Source: Klenkia sesuvii (lineage in GTDB: Bacteria; Actinomycetota; Actinomycetes; Mycobacteriales; Geodermatophilaceae). Taken from it: DNA of 64,000 bases. The notes under the pieces were generated by a model. That model was not told the DNA's origin. It worked only from the letters and a program-made list of their open reading frames with translations, and ran no database searches. The position numbers and the translations under genes are program-made. Each line of letters opens with the position of its first letter. Positions within the stretch are counted from its first letter, which is position 1. Location: assembly GCF_037083825.1 (NCBI RefSeq), contig NZ_JBAPLU010000002.1, forward strand, positions 248,001 through 312,000, in the 5' to 3' direction. Below are positions 32,112 to 41,359 of the stretch, one piece after another.

Positions 32112-32115
<4 letters not shown>
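31357..32115 (-). CDS. ABC-2 type drug exporter permease (DrrB-like)
   Basis: 252-residue membrane protein with about six hydrophobic helices, characteristic of ABC-2 permeases: FVRALRTSLRNPAWLVISLM, LFGPLLEPIAGQLGG, YQVFVPGILVQLGLFGTAFV, and PILLLSGILLPMTLAPGWLQ. It forms an exporter with the ATPase encoded upstream, whose stop codon it overlaps (ATGA). The pair resembles daunorubicin resistance DrrA/DrrB, where the permease half is of this size. The substrate cannot be told from sequence. Confidence 0.9.
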
Positions 32116-33116
<1,001 letters not shown>

Positions 33117-33147
33117 GCACCCGGAACCGGCCGGGGCCCAACCCCTT

Positions 33148-33315
33148 TCAGCGTCGTGGTCGCAGCGCCACCGCGAGCCACAGCACCGGGAGCAGCAGCA
33201 CCGGCCACTGCAGGCCGACGTCGCCCACCCACAGCAGCAGGACGACGAGCAGCACCAGCAGGCAGGACGCGCTCCACAGCCCGAGCACCCGCTTCTCCCG
33301 GGCCGTGTGCCTCAC
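33148..33315 (-). CDS. Small membrane protein coupled to DUF885-type gene
   Basis: 55 residues (GTG at 33315, overlapping the upstream TGA as GTGA). Basic N-terminus HTAREKRVLGLW, then two hydrophobic stretches (about 12-32 and 36-50) and an Arg-rich end, so inside-facing ends are likely. No known family. The tight overlap with the peptidase gene supports real translation; too short for automatic gene calling in some pipelines. Confidence 0.6.
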   Translation of the reverse strand: MRHTAREKRVLGLWSASCLLVLLVVLLLWVGDVGLQWPVLLLPVLWLAVALRPRR

Positions 33316-34526
33316 GCCGCGGTCTCCGCGGCGATGCGGCCCGGGGTGAGCGGCTCGTCGAGCAGGCGGAGGAACCGGTCGGCCACCGGCTGGTCGGCCG
33401 GGCGGGCGCGCAGCCACCGGGCGAGCAGGTCGTACCCCTCGACGTAGGTGGTGATGTAGGCCCGCCACAGCGGGTGGGTGAGGAAGCGCAGCTGCTGCAC
33501 GGCACGGTCGTGGCTGACCAGCGACCACCGTTGCAGGTGGGCGACGACGGCGTCGGCGGAGGCGCCCTGGTCGTGCAGCAGGATCGCGGCGTCCTGGCGG
33601 ACCCGGTTCAGCGGTGCCGCCGCCGTGGCGACCCGCTCCGCCAGCTCGCCGTCCAGCCGCAGGCCGAGGTCGCCCAGCACCTCCGCGGCCCACGGGCCCC
33701 AGCCCGCGCCGACCGCGGCCTCCAGCCCGAGGTCGGCCAGGCCCTCGGCCATGAGGCACTCGGGGGTGTTGACCAGGAAGACGGTGTGCTCGACGTGGTG
33801 CTGCCGCTCGACCAGCCCCATCTCCTTGCGGCAGTGCTCGGTGTGGTGGCCCGGGTAGGACTCGTGGGCGACCAGGTGCGGCAGCTGGCTGGTGCGGTGC
33901 GGCAGGTCGGCGTTGATCGCCACCCGCGAGCGGTAGTCACCGGCGTAGTAGTTGAAGCCCGACCACGGCTTGTCGGTGACCACCTCGTAGGCGACCGTCT
34001 CCACGTCGGGCAGGCCGTAGGAGGCGCGCACCCGGTCGCGCAGGGCGCTGGACAGCGCGTGCACCGCCTCCTCCAGCTTCGCCGGCGGGCACTCCTCCCT
34101 GCGGCGGTGCTGGGCGTAGCGCTCGGCGAGCGTGCCCGACCCCGGCAGCAGCTCCTCGAGCTCGGTGTGCGCCGCGGCGTAGGACGCCTCGTCGCCGAGG
34201 CCGACGTCGACCTGGAAGTAGGCCCGGACCTCCTCGCGGTAGCCGACCGGCTCCTGGCCCATCTTCCGGGCGGTGCACTCCAGGGCGGTCAGCTGGCCGC
34301 GCAGGTGGGCCACCCGGTCGGCCGGGAGGTCGGTGGAGTCGAGCTCGCGCAGCAGACCGCGGGCCTGGTCGCGCAGCCGCTGCGGGGTCGGTGCGGGTTC
34401 GTCGGCGACCTGGGCCCGGATCCGCCGGTCGCCGGTGTAGGCGTCGACGAAACCCTCCTCGAGCCGGTCGAAGCGCAGCCCCAACCGGACGTACTCCAGC
34501 GGGACGTCGACCGCGTCGCTGACCAT
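33312..34526 (-). CDS. DUF885-like metallopeptidase
   Basis: 404-residue protein with a zinc-peptidase motif HESYPGHHTEH (about residue 218), in which HESYP-GHH is the DUF885 version of HExxH; downstream Glu residues in ECLMAEGLADLGLE can complete the site. Domain before it is helical (LRDQARGLLRELDSTDLPAD). No signal peptide, so probably cytoplasmic. Related proteins are described as uncharacterised carboxypeptidase-like enzymes; the substrate is unknown. ATG start at 34526. Confidence 0.8.
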   Translation of the reverse strand: MVSDAVDVPLEYVRLGLRFDRLEEGFVDAYTGDRRIRAQVADEPAPTPQRLRDQARGLLRELDSTDLPADRVAHLRGQLTALECTARKMGQEPVGYREEVRAYFQVDVGLGDEASYAAAHTELEELLPGSGTLAERYAQHRRREECPPAKLEEAVHALSSALRDRVRASYGLPDVETVAYEVVTDKPWSGFNYYAGDYRSRVAINADLPHRTSQLPHLVAHESYPGHHTEHCRKEMGLVERQHHVEHTVFLVNTPECLMAEGLADLGLEAAVGAGWGPWAAEVLGDLGLRLDGELAERVATAAAPLNRVRQDAAILLHDQGASADAVVAHLQRWSLVSHDRAVQQLRFLTHPLWRAYITTYVEGYDLLARWLRARPADQPVADRFLRLLDEPLTPGRIAAETAA

Positions 34527-34551
34527 GCCGGCCAGTCTCCCAGCCGACCGG

Positions 34552-35331
34552 TCAGCCGCCGAACCGGCGCTGCCGGGCCGCGTAGTCGCGCAGCGCCCGC
34601 AGGAAGTCCACCCGGCGGAACTCGGGCCAGTAGACGTCGGTGAAGTAGAACTCCGAGTGCGCGGTCTGCCAGAGCAGGAACCCCGACAGCCGTTGCTCGC
34701 CGCTGGTGCGGATCACCAGGTCGGGGTCGGGCTGGCCGCGGGTGTACAGGTGCTCGGCGATGTGCTCGACGTCGAGCACCTCGACCAGTTCGGGCAGGGT
34801 CGTGCCCCGCTCGGCGTGGTGGGCCAGCAGCGACCGCACGGCGTCGGCGATCTCGCGGCGTCCGCCGTAGCCGACGGCCAGGTTGACCGTGGCCCCGGCG
34901 CGCCCGGCCGTGTCCTCGACCGCACGCTGCAGCACGGCGGCGGTCTCGGGCGGCAGCAGACCCAGCGCGCCCACCGCGTTGAGCTGCCATCGGCGGTCGG
35001 GGCCCGACAGGTCGCAGGCCACGCCCTCGATGATCCGCAGCAGCGGGGTGAGCTCGCGCTCGGGCCGGGCCAGGTTGTCGGTGGAGAGCAGGAAGAGGGT
35101 GACCACCTCGACCCCGGCCTCGTCGCACCACCCCAGGAAGTCCGCGATCTTGTCGGCACCCCGGCGGTGCCCGTGGCTGACGTCGCCGTGCCCGGCCGCC
35201 CGGGCCCAGCGTCGGTTGCCGTCGACGATCACGCCGACGTGCCGGGGGGCCGCCGCGCGGTCGAACCGGGCCACCAGGCGCCGCTCGTAGAGTGCGGTCA
35301 GCGCCTCACGCACCTGCTCGCGGGCCCCCAC
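34552..35331 (-). CDS. Short-chain Z-isoprenyl diphosphate synthase (UppS family)
   Basis: 259-residue cis-prenyltransferase. Catalytic and binding motifs: GVIVDGNRRWARAAG (Asp that binds pyrophosphate), LFLLSTDNLARP, and the C-terminal DPDLVIRTSGEQRLSGFLLW. It closely resembles the mycobacterial Rv1086 Z-farnesyl diphosphate synthase throughout, so it likely makes a short cis-isoprenoid for decaprenyl/undecaprenyl carriers in wall synthesis. I prefer GTG 35331 (AGGG at suitable distance) over TTG 35340. Divergent from the hemolysin III gene. Confidence 0.92.
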   Translation of the reverse strand: MGAREQVREALTALYERRLVARFDRAAAPRHVGVIVDGNRRWARAAGHGDVSHGHRRGADKIADFLGWCDEAGVEVVTLFLLSTDNLARPERELTPLLRIIEGVACDLSGPDRRWQLNAVGALGLLPPETAAVLQRAVEDTAGRAGATVNLAVGYGGRREIADAVRSLLAHHAERGTTLPELVEVLDVEHIAEHLYTRGQPDPDLVIRTSGEQRLSGFLLWQTAHSEFYFTDVYWPEFRRVDFLRALRDYAARQRRFGG

Positions 35332-35427
35332 GGAGTGCAACCCTAGGACGCTGCTGCACGCACGGGGAGCACCGGCCGTCGATGCAGTTCACAGCTCCGG
35401 CGGATGTCGCCGAGACGCCCCTGGCCG

Positions 35428-35439
35428 TAGCCTCGGACC
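35428..35439 (+). promoter_or_regulatory. Possible -10 of a leaderless hlyIII mRNA
   Basis: TAGCCT at 35428-35433 lies 6 bases before the ATG, with no Shine-Dalgarno, the spacing expected for a leaderless actinobacterial transcript. No convincing -35 seen. Confidence 0.35.
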
Positions 35440-36270
35440 ATGACTGCTCCGCGCGGGAGGGACGAGACGGTGCGGGTCGCCTCGGACGGTGCCGAGCTCG
35501 AAGCACCCGCAGGTCAAGCGGTGACCGCCGTCCTCGAGGAGGGCGAGCAGGTCGGCGCCGTGACCCGCGCCGGCGAGTGGCAGGTCGCCGACTACGGCGA
35601 CGCCGACTTCGACCACCCCGACACGCGGCCCCGCCTGCGCGGCTGGCTGCACCTGTTCGCCTCCTTCGGCGCCGTCGTCGCCGGGGCCGTGCTCATCCCG
35701 CTGGCCTGGGTGCACGGCGGCCTGCGCGCCGGGCTGCCGGTGTCGATCTACTGCCTGACCATCCTCGGCCTGTTCGGCATCAGCGCCGCCTACCACCGCC
35801 GACGGTGGTCACCGCGCGGGTGGAAGCTCATGAAGCGGCTCGACCACTCGATGATCTTCCTGTTCATCGCCGGTACGTACACCCCCTTCGCCGCGCTGTC
35901 GGTCCCCTACCCCACCAACTGGTGGATCTTCGGCGTGGTCTGGACCGGGGCACTGGGCGGGGTCGCGCTCAAGATGGCCTGGCCGACCGCCCCCCGCTGG
36001 CTGGGCGTGCCGATCTACCTGGCGCTGGGCTGGGTCGCGGTCTTCGTGCTGGTCGACATCCTGCAGCTGGCCGGGGTCACCGCCATGGTGCTGCTGGCCG
36101 CGGGCGGGCTGCTCTACTCCGTCGGCGCGATCGCCTACGCGACCAAGCGGCCCAACCCGTGGCCGGGCGTCTTCGGCTACCACGAGGTGTTCCACGCGAT
36201 GACGATCGTGGCCGCCGCCTGCCACTACACCGCCGTCTACTTCGCGATCTACAACTCCCCGTTCGTGTAG
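35440..36270 (+). CDS. Hemolysin III family (PAQR-like) membrane protein
   Basis: 276-residue protein with seven hydrophobic helices from about residue 68. Family motifs: GISAAYHRRRWS, LDHSMIFLFIAGTYTPF, and YHEVFHAMTIVAAACHYTAV, whose His residues and the Ser/Asp form the putative metal site of the PAQR superfamily. Despite the name, members (TrhA/YqfA) act in membrane-fluidity homeostasis rather than as toxins. The N-terminal 60 residues are hydrophilic and extra. Appears leaderless. Confidence 0.92.
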   Translation: MTAPRGRDETVRVASDGAELEAPAGQAVTAVLEEGEQVGAVTRAGEWQVADYGDADFDHPDTRPRLRGWLHLFASFGAVVAGAVLIPLAWVHGGLRAGLPVSIYCLTILGLFGISAAYHRRRWSPRGWKLMKRLDHSMIFLFIAGTYTPFAALSVPYPTNWWIFGVVWTGALGGVALKMAWPTAPRWLGVPIYLALGWVAVFVLVDILQLAGVTAMVLLAAGGLLYSVGAIAYATKRPNPWPGVFGYHEVFHAMTIVAAACHYTAVYFAIYNSPFV

Positions 36271-36273
36271 CGC

Positions 36274-37293
36274 CTACGGGGTCGGGGCCGGCTGCTCGGT
36301 CGGCCCGGGGGACGGTGCCGGCTCCTCGGTCGGGTCCACCGACGACGTGGGGGTCGACGAGGGCGCGGACGTGGCGGGCGCGGGGAACTCCGAGGTCTGC
36401 GGGCTGCCGTACCCGTCGTAGGTGACGACGTCCTGCCGCTGCGGGTAGGCGTTGCCCGGCTGGACCGGGACACCGCGCTGCGGCTGGACCTCGGTGCCGT
36501 CGGTGGTCCACGTCGACAGGTTGTCGATGGGCCGGCCGTCCTGGTCGTAGAGCAGCACGCCGGTCAGCGGCTCGCCGTCGGGGCCGTACGGGACGATGTT
36601 GGTGATCGGTGTGCCGTCCTCGTGCACCAGCGTCGTGGGCCCGGAGTCGTACGAGACCTCGGCGGGGTAGTAGTCCGTGGAGGACTGGTCGTCGGCGAGG
36701 CGGATGAGCGCGACCAGCACGCAGACGGACAGTCCCAAGTTCACGAAGGCGGCCCTGTGGGTGAGCGGAACCGCCTCGGCCCGCGCCCGCAGCCCGAATC
36801 GCACCGACCAGGCGACGGCCGCACCGGTGGCCAGCCAGCCGATCGGACCCAACCCCAGGGTGGGCAGCGGCAGGCTGACGTGGGCCAGGAACACGGCCTC
36901 GACGGCGGCGACCGCGGCCCAGCCGCGCACGACCCACCAGGCGGGCCGCAGCTCGGGCAGGAACGCGCGGACGGCGACGACGGCACGGTGGTCGCCCCAG
37001 CGGGCGCGGTAGCGGGCCAGGTCCCACCGCCAGCCGTCCACCTCCTGGCCGGAGCCGGTGGTGGGGGCCTCCGGCAGCCCGGCGGCGCGCCGGAGCTCGG
37101 CGGCGTAGGCCGCCGGGGACCCCAGCCGCTCGTCCAACGGTCCGGGGGTCTCGGAGGCGACCTCGACCAGGTGCTCGTCGAGGTCCTCCAGCAGCTCCTC
37201 GAGCCGGGCCGGGGGCACGTCGGCCAGCGCTTCGCGCACCTGCCGCGCGTAGGCCGTCACCTCCGGGTCGGTCGACGTCGTGGGGGCGCTCAT
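36274..37293 (-). CDS. HAAS-domain membrane protein paired with PadR
   Basis: 339 residues. N-terminal helical region (about 10-70, VTAYARQVREALADVPPARL and EELLEDLDEHLVEVASE) is the HAAS type domain that commonly follows PadR regulators. Then four membrane helices (about 118-215) and a C-terminal Pro/Ser/Thr-rich tail predicted to be extracytoplasmic, with short TPITNIVPYGPDGEPLTG repeats of an Asp-Gly type. ATG overlaps the padR stop (ATGA), so expression is coupled to the regulator. Role: probably membrane stress response; inferred. Confidence 0.75.
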   Translation of the reverse strand: MSAPTTSTDPEVTAYARQVREALADVPPARLEELLEDLDEHLVEVASETPGPLDERLGSPAAYAAELRRAAGLPEAPTTGSGQEVDGWRWDLARYRARWGDHRAVVAVRAFLPELRPAWWVVRGWAAVAAVEAVFLAHVSLPLPTLGLGPIGWLATGAAVAWSVRFGLRARAEAVPLTHRAAFVNLGLSVCVLVALIRLADDQSSTDYYPAEVSYDSGPTTLVHEDGTPITNIVPYGPDGEPLTGVLLYDQDGRPIDNLSTWTTDGTEVQPQRGVPVQPGNAYPQRQDVVTYDGYGSPQTSEFPAPATSAPSSTPTSSVDPTEEPAPSPGPTEQPAPTP

Positions 37294-37622
37294 GCCGCCA
37301 CCTCCTCACCGGCGAGCAGCGCCGCCATCGTGTCCGCGAACCCCGACCACGTCTTGGTGGAGGTCTCCAGCTGGGCCCGGCCCGAGGCGTTCAGGCCGTA
37401 GTACTTGCGGTGCGGGCCCTCCACCGAGGGGACGACGTAGGAGGTCAGGTGCCCGGCGGCGTAGAGCCGGCGCAGGGTGCCGTAGACCGAGGCGTCGCCC
37501 ACGTCGTCGAGCCCGGCGGCCCGCAGCCGGCGGACGACGTCGTACCCGTACCCGTCCTCGCCGTCGAGGACGGCCAGCACGGCAAGGTCGAGCACCCCCT
37601 TGAGCAGTTGCGTGATGTCCAT
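37290..37622 (-). CDS. PadR family transcriptional regulator
   Basis: 110-residue winged-helix repressor. The family N-terminus is clear: ITQLLKGVLDLAVLAVLDGE, then GYGYDVVRRLRAAGL, SVYGTLRRLYAAGHLTSYV, and GPHRKYYGLNASGRAQL in the wing. ATG 37622 has GGAGG 4 bases upstream. Forms an operon with the HAAS-domain protein and is divergent from katG. Likely autoregulates through a dyad about 30 bases upstream of its start. Confidence 0.92.
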   Translation of the reverse strand: MDITQLLKGVLDLAVLAVLDGEDGYGYDVVRRLRAAGLDDVGDASVYGTLRRLYAAGHLTSYVVPSVEGPHRKYYGLNASGRAQLETSTKTWSGFADTMAALLAGEEVAA

Positions 37623-37651
37623 CGGTCCTCCGGTTGGTTGGTGCACGGCAC

Positions 37652-37671
37652 AGTACCGCGCATCGCGCACT
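37652..37671. promoter_or_regulatory. Candidate PadR operator
   Basis: Imperfect dyad AGT-N2-CGCG-N3-CGCG-N1-ACT. PadR boxes in actinobacteria are GC-rich dyads with AGT/ACT ends, and it sits between padR and katG where it could control either gene. Binding not shown. Confidence 0.45.
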
Positions 37672-37781
37672 AGCCCGCACGACCGCGTACCGGAGTGTCG
37701 GAACCAGCTCGTCCCGTCGCGGGAGCGCCGCACATCCGTGACGATGCCCGGGGAACGAGATGCTCGAGGAGAGGGCCACCC

Positions 37782-40025
37782 ATGACGCAGTACGCCGAGT
37801 ACGACGACGTCCTCGAGGGGAAGTGCCCGTTCGGCGGGAACACCCTCGGCGGCGCCCAGACCTCCGCCCCGACGCTGTCGGACTGGTACCCGCAGCGCCT
37901 GCGCGTGGAGCAGCTGCACCGCGACGGGGCCGCGGCGAACCCGCTGTCCGACCAGGACTACGCCGAGGCGTTCGCCACGATCGACCTGCCCGCGCTGAAG
38001 GACGAGATCAAGCAGTTCCTCACCACCTCCGTGCCGTGGTGGCCCTCGGACTACGGCAACTACGGCCCGCAGATGATCCGCATGGCCTGGCACTCGGCCG
38101 GCACCTACCGCATCGCCGACGGCCGCGGTGGCGCCGGGCAGGCCATGCAGCGCTTCGCCCCGATCAGCAGCTGGTGGGACAACGGCAACACCGACAAGTC
38201 CCGCCGCCTGCTCTGGCCGATCAAGCAGAAGTACGGTGCGGCGATCTCGTGGGCCGACCTCATGGTGCTCACCGGCAACTGCGCGCTGGAGATCATGGGC
38301 TTCCCGACCTACGGCTTCGCCGGCGGACGGCGCGACGCGTGGGAGGCCGACGACGCCACCTACTGGGGCCCCGAGCACATCGACATGACCGCGCCGAGCT
38401 CCTACGACGACATGGTCGAGCGCGACCAGCGCTGGACCGGCAAGCCCGGGGACGCCGACTACGAGCTGCAGCAGCCGCTGGCCGCCTCGCACCAGGCGCT
38501 CATCTACGTCAACCCCGAGGGCCCGGAGGCGAACGGTGACCCGGCCGCCTCCGCGGTCGACATCCGCATCACGTTCGGCCGCATGGCGATGGACGACGAG
38601 GAGACCGTCGCGCTGATCGCCGGTGGCCACGCCTTCGGCAAGAGCCACGGGGCAGTGGCCGCCGACCGCATCGGCCCGCCGCCGGAGAACGCTCCCATGG
38701 ACGCGATGGGCCTGGGTTGGCACAACCCGGAGGGCGCGGGCAACGGCGCCGACACGATGACCAACGGCATCGAGGGCTCCTGGACGCCGAACCCCACCAC
38801 CTGGGACAACACCTACCTGGAGAACCTCTTCCGGTTCGAGTGGGAGCAGACCCGCTCCCCCGCCGGCGCCCTGCAGTGGACGCCGACCGACCCCGGGGCG
38901 CCCACGACCCCCGATGCCCACCGGGACGGCGTCGAGCACCCGCTGATGATGATGACCAGCGACATCGCGCTGAAGGTCGACCCGGTCTACCGGGAGGTCT
39001 GCGAGCGGTTCCTGGCCGACTTCGACGCGTTCACCCTCGCCTTCTCCAAGGCCTGGTACAAGCTCACCCACCGCGACATGGGCCCGAAGTCCCGCTACCT
39101 GGGCCCCGAGGTCCCGGCGGAGGACCTCCCCTGGCAGGACCCGCTGCCGGCGCCCGCGCACGCCCCGCTGGACGACGCGGGCACGGCCGCGCTGGCCGCG
39201 GCCATCCGCGGCACCGGGATCTCGACGTCGGACCTGGCCTACACCGCCTTCTCCGCCGCGGTGACCTACCGCGACAGCGACAGGCGCGGGGGGGCCAACG
39301 GCGCCCGGCTGGCGCTGGCCCCGCAGAAGGACTGGGCGGTCAACCGGCGCACCGTGCCGGTGGTCGAGGCGTTGCGCGCCGTGGCCGAGCAGGGCGGGGC
39401 GAGCCTGGCGGACACGATCGTGCTGGCCGGGTGCGTGGCGGTCGAGGACGCCGCCCGCGCGGCCGGGGTCGAGGTGCAGGTGCCGTTCACCGGCGGCCGG
39501 GTCGACGCGACGCAGGAGCAGACCGACGTCCCGACCTTCGAGTGGCTCGCACCGCTGGTCGACGGGTTCCGCGGCTACGAGCAGCCCGGCCTGGCCGAGG
39601 TCACGCCGGTCTCCCCGGAGCGGTTGTTCCTGGACAAGGCGGCGCTGCTGCGGCTCTCGGCGCCCGAGTGGGTCGCCTTGACCGGTGGCCTGCGGGCACT
39701 GGGGTGCAACCACGACGGGTCCAGCACGTTCACCGACCAGGTGGGGGTGTTGACCACCGACTTCCTCACCACGGTGCTCAGCCCCGACCTGCAGTGGCGG
39801 GCCCTCGACGAGGGCCAGCGCACGTTCGCCCTCGAGGACCGCGAGACCGGCCAGGAGGTGCACCGCGCGACCCGCAACGACCTGGTGTTCGGGGCGAACG
39901 CCCAGCTGCGGGCGGTCGCCGAGGTGTACGCCTCGTCCGACGGGCAGGACCGCTTCGTGCGCGACTTCGTCGCCGTGTGGGACAAGGTGATGATGGCCGA
40001 CCGCTACGACGTCCGAGCCGGCTGA
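37782..40025 (+). CDS. katG: Catalase-peroxidase KatG
   Basis: Heme enzyme that destroys hydrogen peroxide. 747 residues from ATG 37782 (GAGGAGAGGG upstream). Distal triad Arg-Trp-His in IRMAWHSAGTYR, proximal His in GGHAFGKSHG, and the residues of the Trp-Tyr-Met adduct (Trp in MAWHS, Tyr in LIYVNPEGP, Met in FGRMAMDD) are all present, so both catalase and peroxidase activities are expected. The C-terminal non-heme repeat domain is complete. No furA gene lies next to it; a PadR operon is divergent. Confidence 0.97.
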   Translation: MTQYAEYDDVLEGKCPFGGNTLGGAQTSAPTLSDWYPQRLRVEQLHRDGAAANPLSDQDYAEAFATIDLPALKDEIKQFLTTSVPWWPSDYGNYGPQMIRMAWHSAGTYRIADGRGGAGQAMQRFAPISSWWDNGNTDKSRRLLWPIKQKYGAAISWADLMVLTGNCALEIMGFPTYGFAGGRRDAWEADDATYWGPEHIDMTAPSSYDDMVERDQRWTGKPGDADYELQQPLAASHQALIYVNPEGPEANGDPAASAVDIRITFGRMAMDDEETVALIAGGHAFGKSHGAVAADRIGPPPENAPMDAMGLGWHNPEGAGNGADTMTNGIEGSWTPNPTTWDNTYLENLFRFEWEQTRSPAGALQWTPTDPGAPTTPDAHRDGVEHPLMMMTSDIALKVDPVYREVCERFLADFDAFTLAFSKAWYKLTHRDMGPKSRYLGPEVPAEDLPWQDPLPAPAHAPLDDAGTAALAAAIRGTGISTSDLAYTAFSAAVTYRDSDRRGGANGARLALAPQKDWAVNRRTVPVVEALRAVAEQGGASLADTIVLAGCVAVEDAARAAGVEVQVPFTGGRVDATQEQTDVPTFEWLAPLVDGFRGYEQPGLAEVTPVSPERLFLDKAALLRLSAPEWVALTGGLRALGCNHDGSSTFTDQVGVLTTDFLTTVLSPDLQWRALDEGQRTFALEDRETGQEVHRATRNDLVFGANAQLRAVAEVYASSDGQDRFVRDFVAVWDKVMMADRYDVRAG

Positions 40026-40059
40026 GGCCCCGGTACCGAGCGGGGACCTGCGTGCCGGC

Positions 40060-41313
40060 TCAGCCGGCGCGCAGGTCCGCCGCGGCGAAGGGCGGCCGGC
40101 CGTCCAGGCGGGTGCTGAGCCGGCCGGCGGCCCGCCACACCCGGGCGACGGCGTCCCGGTCCTCGTCGGTGACGAGGTTGCCCATGACCCGCAGCGCAAC
40201 GGTCATCAGCGCGCGCGACCGCATGCCCACCGGACCGGCCGCGGGCAGCAGCCGGGGCACGGTGAGCAGGCCGGCCAGCCGCCGGGCGATGGAGAACGCC
40301 TCGCCGTAGTGCCGGCGCAGGGTGGCCGGCCACGCCGTCGTCCAGTCCGCCTCGTCGAGCAGGCCGGCCAGGGTGCGACCGGTCTCCATGCCGTAGTCGA
40401 TGCCCTCGCCGTTGAGCGGGTTGACGCAGCCGGCGGCGTCGCCGACCAGCGCCCAGTTGCGCCCGGCCACCCCCGAGACCGCACCGCCCATCGGCAGCAG
40501 CGCCGAGGCCTTGGCCCGCACCTCGCCGGTCAGCTGCCACTCCTCCCGGCGGCTGGCGGCGTAGAAGTCCAGCAGCGGCTTGAGCTGCACGCCGGCCGGC
40601 CGTCGGGCGGTGGCCAGGGTGCCGACGCCGATGTTGACCTCGCCGTCCGAGAGCGGGAAGACCCAGCCGTACCCGCTCAGCAGCTCGCCCTGCGTGCCGC
40701 GCAGCTCGAGGTGGCTGGAGATCCAGGGGTCGTCGCTGCGGCCGCTGGCCACGTAGCCGCGGGCAGCCACCCCGTAGGCGGTCTCGCGGTGCCACTCGCG
40801 GCCGAGCACGCGACCCAGCGGGGAGCGCACGCCGTCGGCGACCACGAGCCTGCGGCAGTCGATCGTGCGGCCGTCCTCGAACACGACGGCCGTCACCCGG
40901 TCGCCGTCGCGCTGCACGTCGACCGCCCGCGCGCCCTCGGCGGGCACGGCGCCGTCGTCCAGGGCGACCTGCCGGATGCGGGCGTCGAGCTCGGTGCGCG
41001 GCACCGCGCTGCCGTGGTCGGGCAGCGAGCCACCGGGCCAGGGCAGCAGCAGCTCCTGGCCGAACCCGGCGGCCCGCAGGCCCCGGTTGGTGCCGTGCGC
41101 ACGGACCCACTCCCCCAGCCCGAGGTGGTCCAGCTCGGCCACCGCACGCGGGGTCAGCCCGTCGCCGCAGGTCTTGTCGCGGGGGAAGACCGCGGCGTCG
41201 GCCAGGACGACGTCGCGCCCGGCCCGGGCGGCCCACGCGGCCGCCGCGGATCCGGCCGGACCGGCGCCCACGACCAGGACGTCGGTGCTCTCGGGGGTGC
41301 TCACGGAACCCAT
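40060..41313 (-). CDS. Geranylgeranyl reductase family FAD oxidoreductase
   Basis: 417-residue flavoprotein. N-terminal FAD motif VLVVGAGPAGSAAAA, then FPRDKTCGDGLTPRAV and GDAAGCVNPLNGEGIDYGME, typical of the geranylgeranyl-reductase/GGR subfamily that saturates isoprenoid chains such as menaquinone or polyprenyl side chains. Convergent with katG. A possible start nine bases later (GTG) is equally free of a Shine-Dalgarno, and the upstream hairpin leaves little room for a leader, so translation may be leaderless. Confidence 0.88.
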   Translation of the reverse strand: MGSVSTPESTDVLVVGAGPAGSAAAAWAARAGRDVVLADAAVFPRDKTCGDGLTPRAVAELDHLGLGEWVRAHGTNRGLRAAGFGQELLLPWPGGSLPDHGSAVPRTELDARIRQVALDDGAVPAEGARAVDVQRDGDRVTAVVFEDGRTIDCRRLVVADGVRSPLGRVLGREWHRETAYGVAARGYVASGRSDDPWISSHLELRGTQGELLSGYGWVFPLSDGEVNIGVGTLATARRPAGVQLKPLLDFYAASRREEWQLTGEVRAKASALLPMGGAVSGVAGRNWALVGDAAGCVNPLNGEGIDYGMETGRTLAGLLDEADWTTAWPATLRRHYGEAFSIARRLAGLLTVPRLLPAAGPVGMRSRALMTVALRVMGNLVTDEDRDAVARVWRAAGRLSTRLDGRPPFAAADLRAG

Positions 41314-41321
41314 TGTGCGCG

Positions 41322-41354
41322 GTGCAGCGAGCGAGGAACCCTCGCCCGCTGCAC
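41322..41354 (-). terminator. Hairpin between two minus-strand genes
   Basis: GTGCAGCG-A-GCGAGG / CCTCGC-C-CGCTGCAC, a 15-bp stem with one mismatch and an AAC loop, 6 bases after the stop of the upstream gene (41360). It ends 9 bases before the flavoprotein ATG, so that gene's promoter must overlap it or transcription must read through. Confidence 0.65.
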
Positions 41355-41359
41355 TCCGC

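Noticed and set aside
37623..40199. Minus-strand frame that extends PadR upstream across katG
   Set aside because: The true PadR starts at 37622 with a GGAGG site. The remainder is the shadow of katG.
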